DNA from: Glaciimonas soli
GTDB taxonomy: Bacteria; Pseudomonadota; Gammaproteobacteria; Burkholderiales; Burkholderiaceae_D
Length of the DNA stretch: 64,000 bases
Assembly (NCBI RefSeq): GCF_009497155.1
Contig: NZ_WINI01000007.1
Span: 69,137 to 133,136 of the forward strand
Reading direction: 5' to 3'
Shown: positions 38,422 through 47,883 of the stretch, piece after piece
Position numbering within the stretch: position 1 is the stretch's first letter
Layout of the letters: every line of letters begins with the position of its first letter
Notes under the pieces: generated by a model
What the model was told of the DNA's origin: nothing
The model's input: the letters and a program-made list of their open reading frames with translations, nothing else
The model's database searches: none
Program-made: the position numbers and the translations under genes

Positions 38422-39048
38422 TTAGGCGTTCTCTACAATGATGCCTTCGATGATATTGGCAACATCTTCGCAACGATCAGTCACAGTTTCCAAAATTTCG
38501 TAAATGGCCTTGAGTTTAATCAAAGTACGGACATCGGGTTCATCGCGGAACAGCTTGGACATGGCGGCACGCATCACATGATCGGCATCCGATTCCAAAC
38601 GGTCAATCTCCTGGCAAACATCCAAAATCTTGCCCGAGTTGTCCATGTTGTGCAACAAACCTACTGCGATTTTAACTTTCTCAGCGCATGCCAGACATAA
38701 TTCAGCCAGTCGCTTGGCTTCCGGCGTGATCGCCTTGATGTCGTACAGCGAAATGGTTTGCGCCGCATCTTCGAGCAAATCAAGAATGTCATCCATACGT
38801 GTGATCAACTGATGAATGTCATCGCGATCTATCGGCGTGATAAACGTTTTGTGCAGCATGTCGATCGCAGTATGCGTAACTTTGTCAGCTTCTTTTTCAA
38901 TGCTTTCGATCGCATGCACACGAATTTCCAGGTCATCGAAATTGGTCATCAGCGCCACCATTTCTTTTGCCCCTTTTACGCACAATTCAGCATGCTGATT
39001 AAAGAGATCAAAAAATTTGCCCTCGGTGGGCATCAGTCGTCCAAACAT
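38422..39048 (-). CDS. DUF47/PhoU-like phosphate transport accessory protein
   Basis: The 208-residue, mostly helical product matches the DUF47 family (PhoU-like), commonly encoded with PiT transporters and thought to control them. Signatures are FFDLFNQHAELCVKGAKE near the start, then DDIHQLITRMDDILDLLEDAA in the middle and ILETVTDRCEDVANIIEGI at the end. It lies directly before pit, on the same strand, and just downstream of dnaB. Confidence 0.9.
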   Translation of the reverse strand: MFGRLMPTEGKFFDLFNQHAELCVKGAKEMVALMTNFDDLEIRVHAIESIEKEADKVTHTAIDMLHKTFITPIDRDDIHQLITRMDDILDLLEDAAQTISLYDIKAITPEAKRLAELCLACAEKVKIAVGLLHNMDNSGKILDVCQEIDRLESDADHVMRAAMSKLFRDEPDVRTLIKLKAIYEILETVTDRCEDVANIIEGIIVENA

Positions 39049-39092
39049 GGTTACTCTCTTTTCTTAATTAAAACTCAACTTCGGGAATGCGA

Positions 39093-40481
39093 TTAATCGC
39101 CGCCATATGGTGCCGCCAAAGCACCTGAATAATTATCAAACTTGGTGTATTGACCCAAGAAGGTCAAACGTATGCTCCCAATCGGACCATTACGCTGTTT
39201 ACCGATAATAATTTCTGCAGTTCCCTTTTCTTGTGAATCGGGATTGTAGACTTCGTCGCGATAGATAAACAAAATCACGTCCGCATCCTGTTCAATCGCG
39301 CCGGATTCACGCAAATCGGACATGACAGGACGTTTGTTCGGCCGTTGCTCCAAAGAGCGATTAAGCTGTGACAAAGCGATCACGGGACATTGCAATTCTT
39401 TCGCCAGCCCTTTTAAGTTACGCGAAATCTCAGAAATCTCGGTAGCACGGTTTTCACCTTGGCTGTTACCCGTCATCAATTGTAAATAATCGATAATGAT
39501 CAGGCCTAATTTACCGCATTGGCGCGATAAACGACGCGCACGCGCTCGTAGCTCCATTGAGCTCAAGGCTGGCGTTTCATCAATATACAACTGCGCATCG
39601 TTCATTTTTTGAATCGCATGCGTTAATCTTGGCCAGTCTTCATCATTTAGCTTACCGGTACGCAGACGATGTTGATCCAGCTTTCCAACAGAGCCAAGCA
39701 TACGCATTGCCAGCTGTGTGCCGCCCATCTCCATTGAAAACACGGCAACTGGCAAGCCGCTCTCAATGGCGACGGTTTCACCGATATTGATCGAAAATGC
39801 AGTTTTACCCATCGATGGGCGCCCTGCAACAATAATCAAATCACCAGGCTGCAAGCCGGAAGTCATCTTATCCAGATCGGCGAAACCGGTTGGAACACCA
39901 GTGATTTCACTTTGATTATCGCGGCTATACAGCTCATCGATACGCTCGACAACTTGTGTCAACAGCGGTTGAATGCCTTGAAAACCGGATGCGCCGCGCG
40001 AGCCTTCTTCAGCGATTGCAAAAATCTTGGATTCAGCCTCATCCAGCATCTGCTTGACTTCTTTTCCTTGCGGGCTAAAAGCCTGTCCAGAAATTTCGTC
40101 GGAAACGGTAATGAGTTGACGCAAGACGCCACGGTCACGCACGATTTCGGCATAACGGCGGATATTAGCGGCGGAGGGAGTATTTTGCGCGAGCGCATTG
40201 AGATAAGTCAGCCCGCCGACTTCCTCGGCTTTACCAATGCTGTTCAGTGATTCGAAAACGGTAATGACGTCAGCTGGCCGCGTGTTATTGATCAGCTTGG
40301 CAATGTGCTGAAAAATCATTCTGTGATCGTAGCGATAGAAATCATCTGCCCGAACAAAATCGGCAATGCGATCCCAGGCAGCATTATCAAGCAGCAGTCC
40401 ACCCAGTACAGATTGCTCTGCCTCGATGGAATGTGGCGGGACACGAAGGGAATCTAGCTGGGGATCTGGGGGTGCGTTCAT
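39093..40481 (-). CDS. dnaB: Replicative DNA helicase DnaB
   Basis: DnaB is the hexameric helicase at the replication fork. The 462-residue product begins in the N-terminal domain (PPHSIEAEQSVLGGLLLDN). The RecA-like motor has Walker A GRPSMGKTAFSINI, IIIDYLQLM, and the arginine-rich end with SDLRESGAIEQDADVILFIYRDE. It lies after rplI with its own terminator-separated transcript. No intein is seen. Confidence 0.96.
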   Translation of the reverse strand: MNAPPDPQLDSLRVPPHSIEAEQSVLGGLLLDNAAWDRIADFVRADDFYRYDHRMIFQHIAKLINNTRPADVITVFESLNSIGKAEEVGGLTYLNALAQNTPSAANIRRYAEIVRDRGVLRQLITVSDEISGQAFSPQGKEVKQMLDEAESKIFAIAEEGSRGASGFQGIQPLLTQVVERIDELYSRDNQSEITGVPTGFADLDKMTSGLQPGDLIIVAGRPSMGKTAFSINIGETVAIESGLPVAVFSMEMGGTQLAMRMLGSVGKLDQHRLRTGKLNDEDWPRLTHAIQKMNDAQLYIDETPALSSMELRARARRLSRQCGKLGLIIIDYLQLMTGNSQGENRATEISEISRNLKGLAKELQCPVIALSQLNRSLEQRPNKRPVMSDLRESGAIEQDADVILFIYRDEVYNPDSQEKGTAEIIIGKQRNGPIGSIRLTFLGQYTKFDNYSGALAAPYGGD

Positions 40482-40526
40482 GGCGCGAATTATACCTGCT
40501 TAAGCTTCCCTCACATTGCTGCACCA

Positions 40527-40559
40527 CACAAAAAAGTCACAAAAAAGTCACAAAAAAAG
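40527..40559. repeat. Short tandem repeat, 11-bp unit
   Basis: The unit CACAAAAAAGT occurs twice in full (40527-40537 and 40538-40548), followed by a partial copy CACAAAAAAAG. It runs straight into the rplI terminator. It may be a slippage-prone A tract with no specific role. Confidence 0.6.
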
Positions 40560-40580
40560 CCGGGAAAACCCGGCTTTTTT
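40552..40580 (-). terminator. Rho-independent terminator after rplI
   Basis: The stem GCCGGG / CCCGGC with loop AAAA is flanked by A and T runs, giving a terminator that works in both directions. It ends the rpsF-priB-rpsR-rplI operon upstream of dnaB. Confidence 0.88.
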
Positions 40581-40629
40581 ATGATCAGGGGCTTCAACCT
40601 TGGCTGAAGCCTCAAATAAGTACGCGCAA

Positions 40630-41082
40630 TTAAGCGTGCTCACCAACCACAGCAACAGTTACGTCAACCACTACGTCAGTGTGCAAAGAAACGGCAACAG
40701 CGTGCTCACCAGCGATCTTCAACGGACCTAATGGCAAACGCACTTGCGCTTTTTCAACTGGGAAGCCTTGTTTGGTCAATACTTCTGCGATATCTGCATT
40801 AGTAACGGAACCGAACAAACGACCATCAACGCCAGATTTTTGCGAAATTGTCACGGTCAAACCGTTCAATTTTTCGCCTTGGGTTTGCGCTGCTGCCAAT
40901 TTAGCTGCAGCTGCTTTTTCCAGTTCAGCACGCTTTGCTTCAAATTCAGCAACTGCTGAAGTTGTCGCGCGACGAGCCAATTTTTGCGGGATCAAGAAGT
41001 TACGAGCGTAGCCATCTTTAACCTTAACTACATCACCAAGATTACCGACATTAGTGACTTTTTCTAACAGAATAATTTGCAT
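40630..41082 (-). CDS. rplI: 50S ribosomal protein L9
   Basis: The 150-residue product is a normal-length L9, which stabilises the L1 stalk region of the large subunit. The N-terminal signature [32 protein letters not shown] is present, followed by a long central helix and a C-terminal domain. It closes the rpsF-priB-rpsR-rplI operon. Confidence 0.97.
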   Translation of the reverse strand: MQIILLEKVTNVGNLGDVVKVKDGYARNFLIPQKLARRATTSAVAEFEAKRAELEKAAAAKLAAAQTQGEKLNGLTVTISQKSGVDGRLFGSVTNADIAEVLTKQGFPVEKAQVRLPLGPLKIAGEHAVAVSLHTDVVVDVTVAVVGEHA

Positions 41083-41108
41083 GTTTTTCTCCTAATTCAA
41101 GTCGTCGA

Positions 41109-41393
41109 TCAAGCGTGATGCAGATCGGTGTATGGCAACAAAGCCAAGAAACGCGCGCGTTTGATCGCGGTGTCTACTTGACGTTGATAGATTGCCTTAG
41201 TACCGGTCAAACGCGCTGGCATGATTTTGCCGTTTTCTTGAACGAAATCTTTCAAGGTGTCGACGTCTTTGTAATCAACGCTTGCAACGTGCATAGCGGT
41301 GAAGCGGCAAAACTTCTTACGCTTGAATAATGGGTTTTGTTGTGGACGCTTGTTTTTCAGTTTGCTTTTATCGAACTTTTTACCGAATGCCAT
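41109..41393 (-). CDS. rpsR: 30S ribosomal protein S18
   Basis: The 94-residue product matches S18, a small-subunit protein that pairs with S6. The core [21 protein letters not shown] and [27 protein letters not shown] are characteristic. The N-terminus has a basic extension rich in Lys. It lies between priB and rplI. Confidence 0.96.
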   Translation of the reverse strand: MAFGKKFDKSKLKNKRPQQNPLFKRKKFCRFTAMHVASVDYKDVDTLKDFVQENGKIMPARLTGTKAIYQRQVDTAIKRARFLALLPYTDLHHA

Positions 41394-41449
41394 TTTTGGC
41401 TCCTGTATAAAATATTATGCTGCTCTAGCTAAGGTAATTAATAATTAAC

Positions 41450-41758
41450 TCAATCAATAGCAGCAAATTCAGTGATGTGAAATACCAGAGTTTTACCGTT
41501 GCGACTCTTACGTGCCAAAAATCCTGTGAAGTGATACTTCCCACCTAACACCGCTTTATCGAATTGCCCTGAAATCTCACCCGCGGCCAGCGCGGCAATT
41601 TCAAACTCAATCTGACGTCGCACACCTGCTTCAATTGGCTCTGAACGATTCAGCAAAGTTGCTGCAACGATCGGGATGCCTGCTGGCGTATAGCGCAATA
41701 CTTCTCGCTCGACGATTTCGGCAACCAGTTGAAACACGTTGTTATTTGGTAGGCTCAC
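41450..41758 (-). CDS. priB: Primosomal replication protein PriB (single-stranded DNA-binding OB fold)
   Basis: PriB helps reload DnaB at stalled forks. The 102-residue product has an OB-fold pattern with VEREVLRYTPAGIPIVAATLLN near the start and AKSRNGKTLVFHITEF-like strands at the end (LARKSRNGKTLVFHI). The start is unsure: the frame opens at GTG (41758), with AAGGA immediately upstream, and a second GTG lies seven codons in. It sits between rpsF and rpsR, the normal place in proteobacteria. Confidence 0.88.
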   Translation of the reverse strand: MSLPNNNVFQLVAEIVEREVLRYTPAGIPIVAATLLNRSEPIEAGVRRQIEFEIAALAAGEISGQFDKAVLGGKYHFTGFLARKSRNGKTLVFHITEFAAID

Positions 41759-41812
41759 TCCTTAATGGCGCTTAAAAGCACCTGCGGGTACGTATAAATA
41801 TCTGGAAATGAA

Positions 41813-42196
41813 TTAAGCTGCAGCTGCTGGCGCGGCCGGTGCTTCAGCACGATGACTCTTAGCAGCATCTTCCTTCTGCACAGATTTCATCATTGGCGAC
41901 GGCGCAGTTTCAGCTTTTTTCAACTTGACTGTCAAATGACGCAAAACAGCATCATTGAATTTGAAGCCAGTTTCGATTTCAGCTAAGGTTTCGCTATCAC
42001 ATTCGATGTTCAAGCAAACATAGTGTGCTTTCGCCAGTTTTTGAATCTGGTATGCCAATTGACGACGGCCCCAGTCTTCAACGCGATGTACAACGCCACC
42101 ACGTGTAGTGACGATGCCTTTGTAGCGCTCGATCATTGCAGGCACTTGCTCGCTTTGATCCGGATGTACGATAAATACTATTTCATAATGACGCAT
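41813..42196 (-). CDS. rpsF: 30S ribosomal protein S6
   Basis: The 127-residue product has the S6 ferredoxin-like fold starts [19 protein letters not shown] and [22 protein letters not shown]. The alanine-rich C-terminal tail is typical of betaproteobacteria. The ATG at 42196 has an AAAGGAGTTTTC site; a longer reading is rejected. It heads the ribosomal operon and is divergent from lexA. Confidence 0.96.
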   Translation of the reverse strand: MRHYEIVFIVHPDQSEQVPAMIERYKGIVTTRGGVVHRVEDWGRRQLAYQIQKLAKAHYVCLNIECDSETLAEIETGFKFNDAVLRHLTVKLKKAETAPSPMMKSVQKEDAAKSHRAEAPAAPAAAA

Positions 42197-42444
42197 GAAA
42201 ACTCCTTTATGGACTGATTGAAAAATCGCCCACCTCGGCGTCAAGACGAGTGTGGGAAGAGGAAAACGCGGAATTATACAGCCAAACTTGTCAAAACTCA
42301 ACGCCTCATTTGAATTAATCCCTACCATTATTCAATATTTTCAATGACTTACCCGCCGCGCACTTGGTCTACTTGGTCTTTCACTAAGCAAACGACTCAA
42401 CTTAAGTTATTTTGCAGGTAAATTCACTTGCTTTATCACAAAGA

Positions 42445-42460
42445 CTGTACAAAAATACAG
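42445..42460. promoter_or_regulatory. LexA box 1 upstream of lexA
   Basis: CTGTACAAAAATACAG fits CTGT-N8-ACAG. It is 30 bp ahead of the lexA start and one base away from a second box. Confidence 0.9.
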
Positions 42461-42461
42461 A

Positions 42462-42477
42462 CTGTTTATATACACAG
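42462..42477. promoter_or_regulatory. LexA box 2 upstream of lexA
   Basis: CTGTTTATATACACAG fits the same consensus, 12 bp before the lexA ATG. Tandem boxes suggest cooperative self-repression by LexA. Confidence 0.9.
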
Positions 42478-42489
42478 CTAACCAACACC

Positions 42490-43179
42490 ATGATCAAACT
42501 AACCGCCAGACAGCAGCAAATCCTTGATTTGATCAAGGATGCAATAGAAAACACTGGCTTCCCTCCCACTCGCGCAGAAATCGCCGCAGAGCTTGGTTTT
42601 CGCTCAGCCAATGCCGCAGAAGAACACTTGCAGGCATTGGCGCGAAAAGGTGCCATTGAAATATCTCCCGGCACTTCGCGCGGCATACGCCTGATCGCCC
42701 GACACGCGGATGACTTGAACAGCATCAGCTCACGCCCCAAGAGTCGCAGTACGGAGCATTTGCAGCTTACATTGCCTCACCCTGCCATCATGCAACTGAG
42801 CTTGCCATTGGTTGGGCGGGTTGCCGCTGGTTCGCCAATACTGGCACAGGAACATATTGAATCAACATATCAGGTTGACCCTGCGCTTTTCAGTGCCAGA
42901 CCTGACTACTTGTTAAAAGTACGTGGCATGTCTATGCGCGACGCCGGGATACTTGAAGGCGATTTATTGGCCGTAAAGAAAACCGACAGCGCCAGAAATG
43001 GGCAAATCGTTGTTGCTCGCTTAGGTGACGATGTGACGGTGAAACGCTATCAAAAAACCGGGACGACGATACAGCTGCTGCCAGAAAATCCGGATTTTCA
43101 GCCTATTGTAGTCACGAGCGATCAAGAGGATTTTGTACTCGAAGGTTTGGCGGTAGGATTATTGCGTAGCTGGAATTAA
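42490..43179 (+). CDS. lexA: SOS repressor LexA
   Basis: LexA represses DNA-damage genes and cleaves itself when activated RecA appears. The 229-residue product starts [19 protein letters not shown] with the winged-helix domain (residues 1-70). The cleavage site Ala113-Gly114 lies in VAAGSPI, and the Ser148-Lys185 catalytic dyad (GMSMRDAG and DVTVKRY) has the same 37-residue spacing as E. coli S119/K156. The linker (72-98) is longer than in E. coli. Two LexA boxes in its promoter imply autoregulation, and a matching box lies upstream of imuA. Confidence 0.97.
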   Translation: MIKLTARQQQILDLIKDAIENTGFPPTRAEIAAELGFRSANAAEEHLQALARKGAIEISPGTSRGIRLIARHADDLNSISSRPKSRSTEHLQLTLPHPAIMQLSLPLVGRVAAGSPILAQEHIESTYQVDPALFSARPDYLLKVRGMSMRDAGILEGDLLAVKKTDSARNGQIVVARLGDDVTVKRYQKTGTTIQLLPENPDFQPIVVTSDQEDFVLEGLAVGLLRSWN

Positions 43180-43260
43180 AAAGAGCACGACCTGTCGCGC
43201 CCTTGCAATGCGTTTAAAAACCGTTTTGAATTTCAATTGCAAGTTCTGCAGATGAACTCA

Positions 43261-43296
43261 CCATCATCATCTTCGCCCATGCGGGGATGACGATGG
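43261..43296. repeat. Imperfect REP-like hairpin between lexA and trmJ
   Basis: CCATCATCATC pairs with GGATGACGATGG (10 of 12 bases) around a loop with GCCCATGCGG. It resembles the arms of the longer inverted repeats near rhlE. It could serve as a bidirectional transcript end. Confidence 0.5.
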
Positions 43297-43322
43297 GCTT
43301 CAAATTGATTGTTTAGACTAAT

Positions 43323-44171
43323 TTAACGATCCAGCCGGCGTCTCTTGGTCAAAATTTGATTGGCAATGCCACGCAAAATATTTACTTCTTCAGCTTCCAG
43401 CCCAGCCCGTGAAAATAAGCGTTTCAACCGCGACATCAGTTTTTTCGGATGTGCCGGGTCGAGAAAATCGATTTCTATCAAAGCACGCTCTAGGTGAGAA
43501 AACATGCCGTCAATCTCAGCCAGGCTCGCAGCCTGTCCTTTGAATCCTATGTCGTCGCCGCTACCAGTGTTGCTATTTGCAATACTGGCAACACTATTAG
43601 TAACAATATCGCTGGAAGTTTCTGCCGCAATACGACATTCATACGCTAACACCTGCACCGCTTGCGCCAGGTTAAGTGAGGTATAGACTGGATTTGCTGG
43701 AATGTTGATTAAAATATTACATTTTTCCACGATTTCATTTGGCAAGCCATAGCGCTCACTCCCAAACAGCAATGCAGCATGAAAATTCTCGTCGCTGGCA
43801 AGCTGCGCCGTTAATTGCGTGGCTAAGGCTCTGGGTGCCACCACTGGTGGTGAAAACTCGCGTAACCGTGCACTCAATGCAGCGGCGTAATTACAACCCT
43901 CCAATGCAGCCGCAACGCTATCTACTATCCTGGTCGATTCCAAAATATCCTGTGCGCCACTCGCAAACGCAATCGCCTCTTCGCGCTGTAACACATCAGG
44001 AAAACGAGGATTTACCAATACCAATTCGGAAAATCCCATGGTTTTAATGGCCCGTGCAGCAGCGCCGACGTTGCCGGGGCTACTGGTTTCAACCAGTACA
44101 AAACGTAGTCGAGAATATAGTCGATTCGACAAGGAATCAAAAACAGGCATGTTGGTTTTGGTCAGGTTCAT
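43323..44171 (-). CDS. trmJ: tRNA (cytidine/uridine-2'-O-)-methyltransferase TrmJ
   Basis: TrmJ adds the 2'-O-methyl group at tRNA position 32. The 282-residue SPOUT protein shows the family motifs SPGNVGAAARAIKTMGF, LLFGSERYGLPNEIV and IPANPVYTSLNLAQAVQVLAYE, which form the S-adenosylmethionine knot. A Ser/Asn-rich insert of about 25 residues (SVASIANSNTGSGDD) precedes the C-terminal helices and makes it longer than E. coli TrmJ (246). It converges on lexA and is divergent from suhB. Confidence 0.92.
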   Translation of the reverse strand: MNLTKTNMPVFDSLSNRLYSRLRFVLVETSSPGNVGAAARAIKTMGFSELVLVNPRFPDVLQREEAIAFASGAQDILESTRIVDSVAAALEGCNYAAALSARLREFSPPVVAPRALATQLTAQLASDENFHAALLFGSERYGLPNEIVEKCNILINIPANPVYTSLNLAQAVQVLAYECRIAAETSSDIVTNSVASIANSNTGSGDDIGFKGQAASLAEIDGMFSHLERALIEIDFLDPAHPKKLMSRLKRLFSRAGLEAEEVNILRGIANQILTKRRRLDR

Positions 44172-44318
44172 TTAAAATAGAGGTATCGCGGATAATTCAC
44201 AACCAATTATCTGCATCGTTCATTATTATTTAATATAGGTGGCTCTGCTTTCATTTATCCCTCAATTAGAGAGATAAAGCGCTCAGTGCCGCCATTCTAA
44301 CGGAATCGAATTCAGAAT

Positions 44319-45128
44319 ATGCATCCTATGCTCAACACGGCCGTCAAGGCCGCCCGTCGCGGTGCCGCGGTCATCACTCGCGCCTCTTTTGATCTTGGCT
44401 TATTGTCAGTCGAGAAAAAAGAACATAACGATTTTGTCACCGAAGTTGATCGCAACGCGGAAGCTGCCATCATCGACGTGTTGAAAAATGCGTATCCTGA
44501 TCATGCGATTCTGGCCGAAGAGTCTGGCGCCTCCGACAATCTGCATGACGAAAACGAGAATGTCTGGATTATCGATCCGCTCGACGGCACCACCAATTTC
44601 ATCCACGGCTTTCCACAATATTGCGTTTCAATCGCCCTGCAACATCGCGGCCAAATTACACAAGCCGTCATCTACGACCCTACGCGTAACGACATGTTTA
44701 CCGCCACCAAAGGTGCCGGTGCTTACTTAAATGACAAACGTATCCGCGTCGGTAAACGTGATCGCGTTGCCGATGGCCTGATCGGTACTGGCTTTCCTTT
44801 CCGCGGGATCGACACTGAAGGTCTGGTCATGGATGAATACATCAAAATGTTTCGTATCATGAGCCAGAATTGCGCAGGCTTGCGTCGCCCAGGCTCTGCA
44901 GCGCTGGACTTGGCTTACGTAGCTGCCGGTTACCTTGACGGCTTCTTTGAAAAAGGCCTGAAGCCTTGGGATATCGCTGCAGGCTCGTTGTTAATTATGG
45001 AATCCGGCGGTATTGTTGGTAATTTTTCAGGCGAGTCAGATTATCTCTACAAGGGCGATGTCTTAGCCGGTAGCCCAAAGATCTTTTCGCAAATGGTCAA
45101 CTTACTATCGCCTTTCGCAAAAAAATAA
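44319..45128 (+). CDS. suhB: Inositol-1-monophosphatase SuhB
   Basis: SuhB is a magnesium-dependent inositol monophosphatase that also takes part in ribosomal RNA antitermination in E. coli. The 269-residue product starts [18 protein letters not shown], as in E. coli. The metal-site motifs are [25 protein letters not shown] and [17 protein letters not shown]. All are intact. It is divergently oriented to trmJ and followed by a gap of about 250 bp. Confidence 0.94.
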   Translation: MHPMLNTAVKAARRGAAVITRASFDLGLLSVEKKEHNDFVTEVDRNAEAAIIDVLKNAYPDHAILAEESGASDNLHDENENVWIIDPLDGTTNFIHGFPQYCVSIALQHRGQITQAVIYDPTRNDMFTATKGAGAYLNDKRIRVGKRDRVADGLIGTGFPFRGIDTEGLVMDEYIKMFRIMSQNCAGLRRPGSAALDLAYVAAGYLDGFFEKGLKPWDIAAGSLLIMESGGIVGNFSGESDYLYKGDVLAGSPKIFSQMVNLLSPFAKK

Positions 45129-45374
45129 TAGTAAGGCAGGTAGCATGATGCGGTGCGACGTTCTATCCTTAATGGGGATGTTACATAGCGCCGCACATTC
45201 AGGCTGATATCAATCAGTATGAAGTGATCAATAGAGTTCTTTCAAAACCTTAGCAAGCGACGTGCGCCAGGTGAAAAAAGGACATTGATAAAAAAGCGCG
45301 TTGCAGCATTACCACGACGTTATTTTTTTCACATTGATGCATTTAACACATACACATCACCCTGGAGATCAATC

Positions 45375-45872
45375 ATGGCGGTCAAACCTATTCCTGATGG
45401 CTATACCAGTATCACTCCCTATCTCACCATAAAAGGTGCGGCAGAAGCGCTCATCTTCTACAAAAAAGCCTTCGGTGCCACCGAAATCCTGCGCATGGAA
45501 GGTCCCGATAAGAAAATTGGGCACGCTGAGATTCAAATCGGCAATGCGCGCATCATGCTGGCCGATGAATTTCTTTCTCCCGATCCTGAAATGGCGTGTA
45601 ATAAATCACCCGCAACATTAGGCGGCACAGGGGTTGGCATCATGTTGTATGTAGACAATGTGGATACACTATTTTCACAAGCCATTGCCGCCGGCGGCAA
45701 GGAAATGCGCGCAGTGCAAGATCAGTTTTACGGCGATCGCTCTGGCACATTAGTAGATCCATTTGGTCACGTCTGGACCGTCTCCACCCACATTGCCGAT
45801 TACTCCGAAGAAGAAATCCGTGAACGTGCGGCTGCTTTCATGAAAGAAATGGCAAGTAAAAAGCCAGCTTGA
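45375..45872 (+). CDS. VOC-family (PhnB/glyoxalase-like) protein
   Basis: The 165-residue product has the PhnB-like version of the vicinal oxygen chelate fold: SITPYLTIKGAAEALIFYKKAFGA, HAEIQIGNARIMLADEF and YGDRSGTLVDPFGHVWTVSTH. The ATG at 45375 has a TGGAGATC site; an upstream in-frame reading is rejected. The family includes demethylases and antibiotic-binding proteins, but many have no known role. Confidence 0.85.
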   Translation: MAVKPIPDGYTSITPYLTIKGAAEALIFYKKAFGATEILRMEGPDKKIGHAEIQIGNARIMLADEFLSPDPEMACNKSPATLGGTGVGIMLYVDNVDTLFSQAIAAGGKEMRAVQDQFYGDRSGTLVDPFGHVWTVSTHIADYSEEEIRERAAAFMKEMASKKPA

Positions 45873-45917
45873 ATGGGTTAAGCAGTAGCGCGGGCATCGC
45901 GTGCTGCGCTTACCCCA

Positions 45918-46015
45918 CCGTCATTCCCGCGAACGCGGAAATCCAGTTTACTTCAGTAAACACGCCGTAGCTTTGCATTCCGGAAAATGGATTTCCGCTT
46001 TCGCGGGAATGACGG
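45918..46015. repeat. 98-bp inverted repeat, MITE/REPIN-like
   Basis: The 28-bp left arm (45918-45945, CCGTCATTCCCGCGAA...) and right arm (45988-46015) match at 27 of 28 bases in inverted orientation, with 42 bp between. It lies between the VOC gene and rhlE. A related shorter element lies on the other side of rhlE. Confidence 0.8.
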
Positions 46016-46256
46016 CGGATAACTTATGGCTAGGCATAACATGCGACTGCTATTTTTTGTGTAACAAAAATTAATAATCCAATCAGAATTGCTTAACTTC
46101 TGGCTGTCACTGTTATACTCTGCCCCGGCACGGTGATTCACCAGTCAAATACCGCTGTCAGGGTTAATCATTTCGACAACACCCATCCGTTAATCCGTTT
46201 GCCTGCGACTGGCGTCCTTCTGTGACGACAGGCCGATATTCCTCTATAGAGTCCCC

Positions 46257-47606
46257 ATGTTATTTTCTGAACTCGGTTTGTCCGAAGCCATTGTTCGTGC
46301 TATTACCGAACACGGTTACACCACCCCTACCCCCATTCAGGCGCAGGCGATTCCTGCCGTGCTAGCTGGCGGTGACTTACTGGCAGGTGCACAGACCGGC
46401 ACCGGCAAAACTGCCGGCTTTACTTTGCCATTACTACATCGCCTGGCTACTGCAGCAAGCATGCCAACTGGATCAGGATCACAGCGCCCTATTCGCGCAC
46501 TGATTTTGACGCCGACGCGTGAATTGGCTGCACAGGTTGAAGAAAGCGTGCGCGTGTATGGTAAATATCTACCGCTTACATCGGCCGTGATTTTTGGTGG
46601 TGTTGGCATCAACCCACAAATTAAATTATTGAAACACGGTGTCGATATTCTGGTCTGTACACCTGGTCGTTTGCTGGACCATATGCAACAAGGTACAGTC
46701 AATTTGACACACGTAGAAATCCTGATATTGGATGAAGCAGATCGCATGCTGGACATGGGCTTCATCCGTGACATTAAAAAAATTCTGGCGGTATTGCCGA
46801 AGAAGCGTCAGAACTTGCTGTTCTCTGCGACCTTCTCCGACGACATTAAAGCCCTTGCGGATAACTTGCTCGACTCACCTGCCATGATAGAAGTGGCACG
46901 TCGCAATTCCACTGTTGAAGTGATTCAGCAAAAGGTGCATCCGGTTGATCGCGATAAAAAACATCCTTTATTAGCCCATCTGATCAAAACCCATCAATGG
47001 TCGCAAGTGCTGGTTTTCACTCGCACCAAGCACGGCGCCAATAAATTGGTGGAACAGCTGGCAAAAGATGAAATCAGCGGGATGGCAATTCACGGCAATA
47101 AGAGCCAGGCTGCCCGCACCAAAGCGCTATCTGAATTTAAAGACGGTAGCTTGCAAGTGCTGGTCGCCACCGACATCGCTGCACGCGGGATTGATATCGA
47201 TCAGTTGCCACACGTAGTCAACTACGACTTACCTAACGTCCCTGAAGATTATGTGCATCGCATTGGTCGCACAGGTCGTGCCGGCGCCAGTGGTGAAGCG
47301 GTATCGCTAGTCTGCGTCGATGAACTGCAAATGTTGAAGGACATCGAAAAATTCATTAAACGTGAACTGCCCAAAGAAATCATTGACGGATTTATTCCCG
47401 ATCCGAATGCTAAGCCACAACCGATCCAGCTGCGCAGTGCCGGCGGTGGACGCGGTCATGGCGGCGGTGGCGGTCGTTCACAGGGTCAACGTAGTGGTCA
47501 AGGCAAAGCACCTGGCGCTAAACCAGCTGGCCCAGCGCGAAGCGGCTTCGGCGGCGGTAATGCTAAGCCATCAGCACCACGCCGCTCGGGTGGTCGTGGT
47601 CGATAA
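46257..47606 (+). CDS. rhlE: DEAD-box ATP-dependent RNA helicase RhlE
   Basis: RhlE is a DEAD-box helicase involved in ribosome assembly and RNA decay. The 449-residue product has the Q motif ([13 protein letters not shown]), Walker A AQTGTGKT (Lys51), the DEAD box ([14 protein letters not shown]), SAT (LLFSATFSD) and the final [10 protein letters not shown]. The C-terminus is a Gly/Arg/Ser-rich tail ([19 protein letters not shown]) likely to bind RNA without a fixed structure. The gene is flanked by related inverted repeats. Confidence 0.94.
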   Translation: MLFSELGLSEAIVRAITEHGYTTPTPIQAQAIPAVLAGGDLLAGAQTGTGKTAGFTLPLLHRLATAASMPTGSGSQRPIRALILTPTRELAAQVEESVRVYGKYLPLTSAVIFGGVGINPQIKLLKHGVDILVCTPGRLLDHMQQGTVNLTHVEILILDEADRMLDMGFIRDIKKILAVLPKKRQNLLFSATFSDDIKALADNLLDSPAMIEVARRNSTVEVIQQKVHPVDRDKKHPLLAHLIKTHQWSQVLVFTRTKHGANKLVEQLAKDEISGMAIHGNKSQAARTKALSEFKDGSLQVLVATDIAARGIDIDQLPHVVNYDLPNVPEDYVHRIGRTGRAGASGEAVSLVCVDELQMLKDIEKFIKRELPKEIIDGFIPDPNAKPQPIQLRSAGGGRGHGGGGGRSQGQRSGQGKAPGAKPAGPARSGFGGGNAKPSAPRRSGGRGR

Positions 47607-47641
47607 GTAATCAGGTCAGGATTTAATATCCTATTTGTGAC

Positions 47642-47680
47642 AAAAGCCGTTCGGGTTAGTTAGCACGAACGGCTTTTTAA
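47642..47680 (+). terminator. Rho-independent terminator after rhlE
   Basis: AAAAGCCGTTCG pairs with CGAACGGCTTTTT around a 12-base loop, ending in a T run. It is 36 bp past the rhlE stop. Confidence 0.85.
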
Positions 47681-47745
47681 TATCTATTAGAATTTACGCA
47701 AAACGCATTGCATAAGTAGGGCCAGACATTTTTTGCAAATACCCT

Positions 47746-47811
47746 CGTCATTGCCGCGAATGCGGGAATCCATGTTACGTAACTTGGATCCCCGCGTTCG
47801 CGAGGATGACG
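47746..47811. repeat. 66-bp inverted repeat related to the one upstream of rhlE
   Basis: The arms CGTCATTGCCGCGAATGCGG... (47746-47772) and 47785-47811 pair at 22 of 27 bases, with a 12-bp centre that includes the palindrome GTTACGTAAC. The outer bases (CGTCAT) match those of the 45.9 kb element. Confidence 0.75.
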
Positions 47812-47883
47812 GCGATATTTTCAAGTCGATTATTTGGTATTACTTAAACCTTTTAAACAAATCATTCGGCATACAACTACCCT

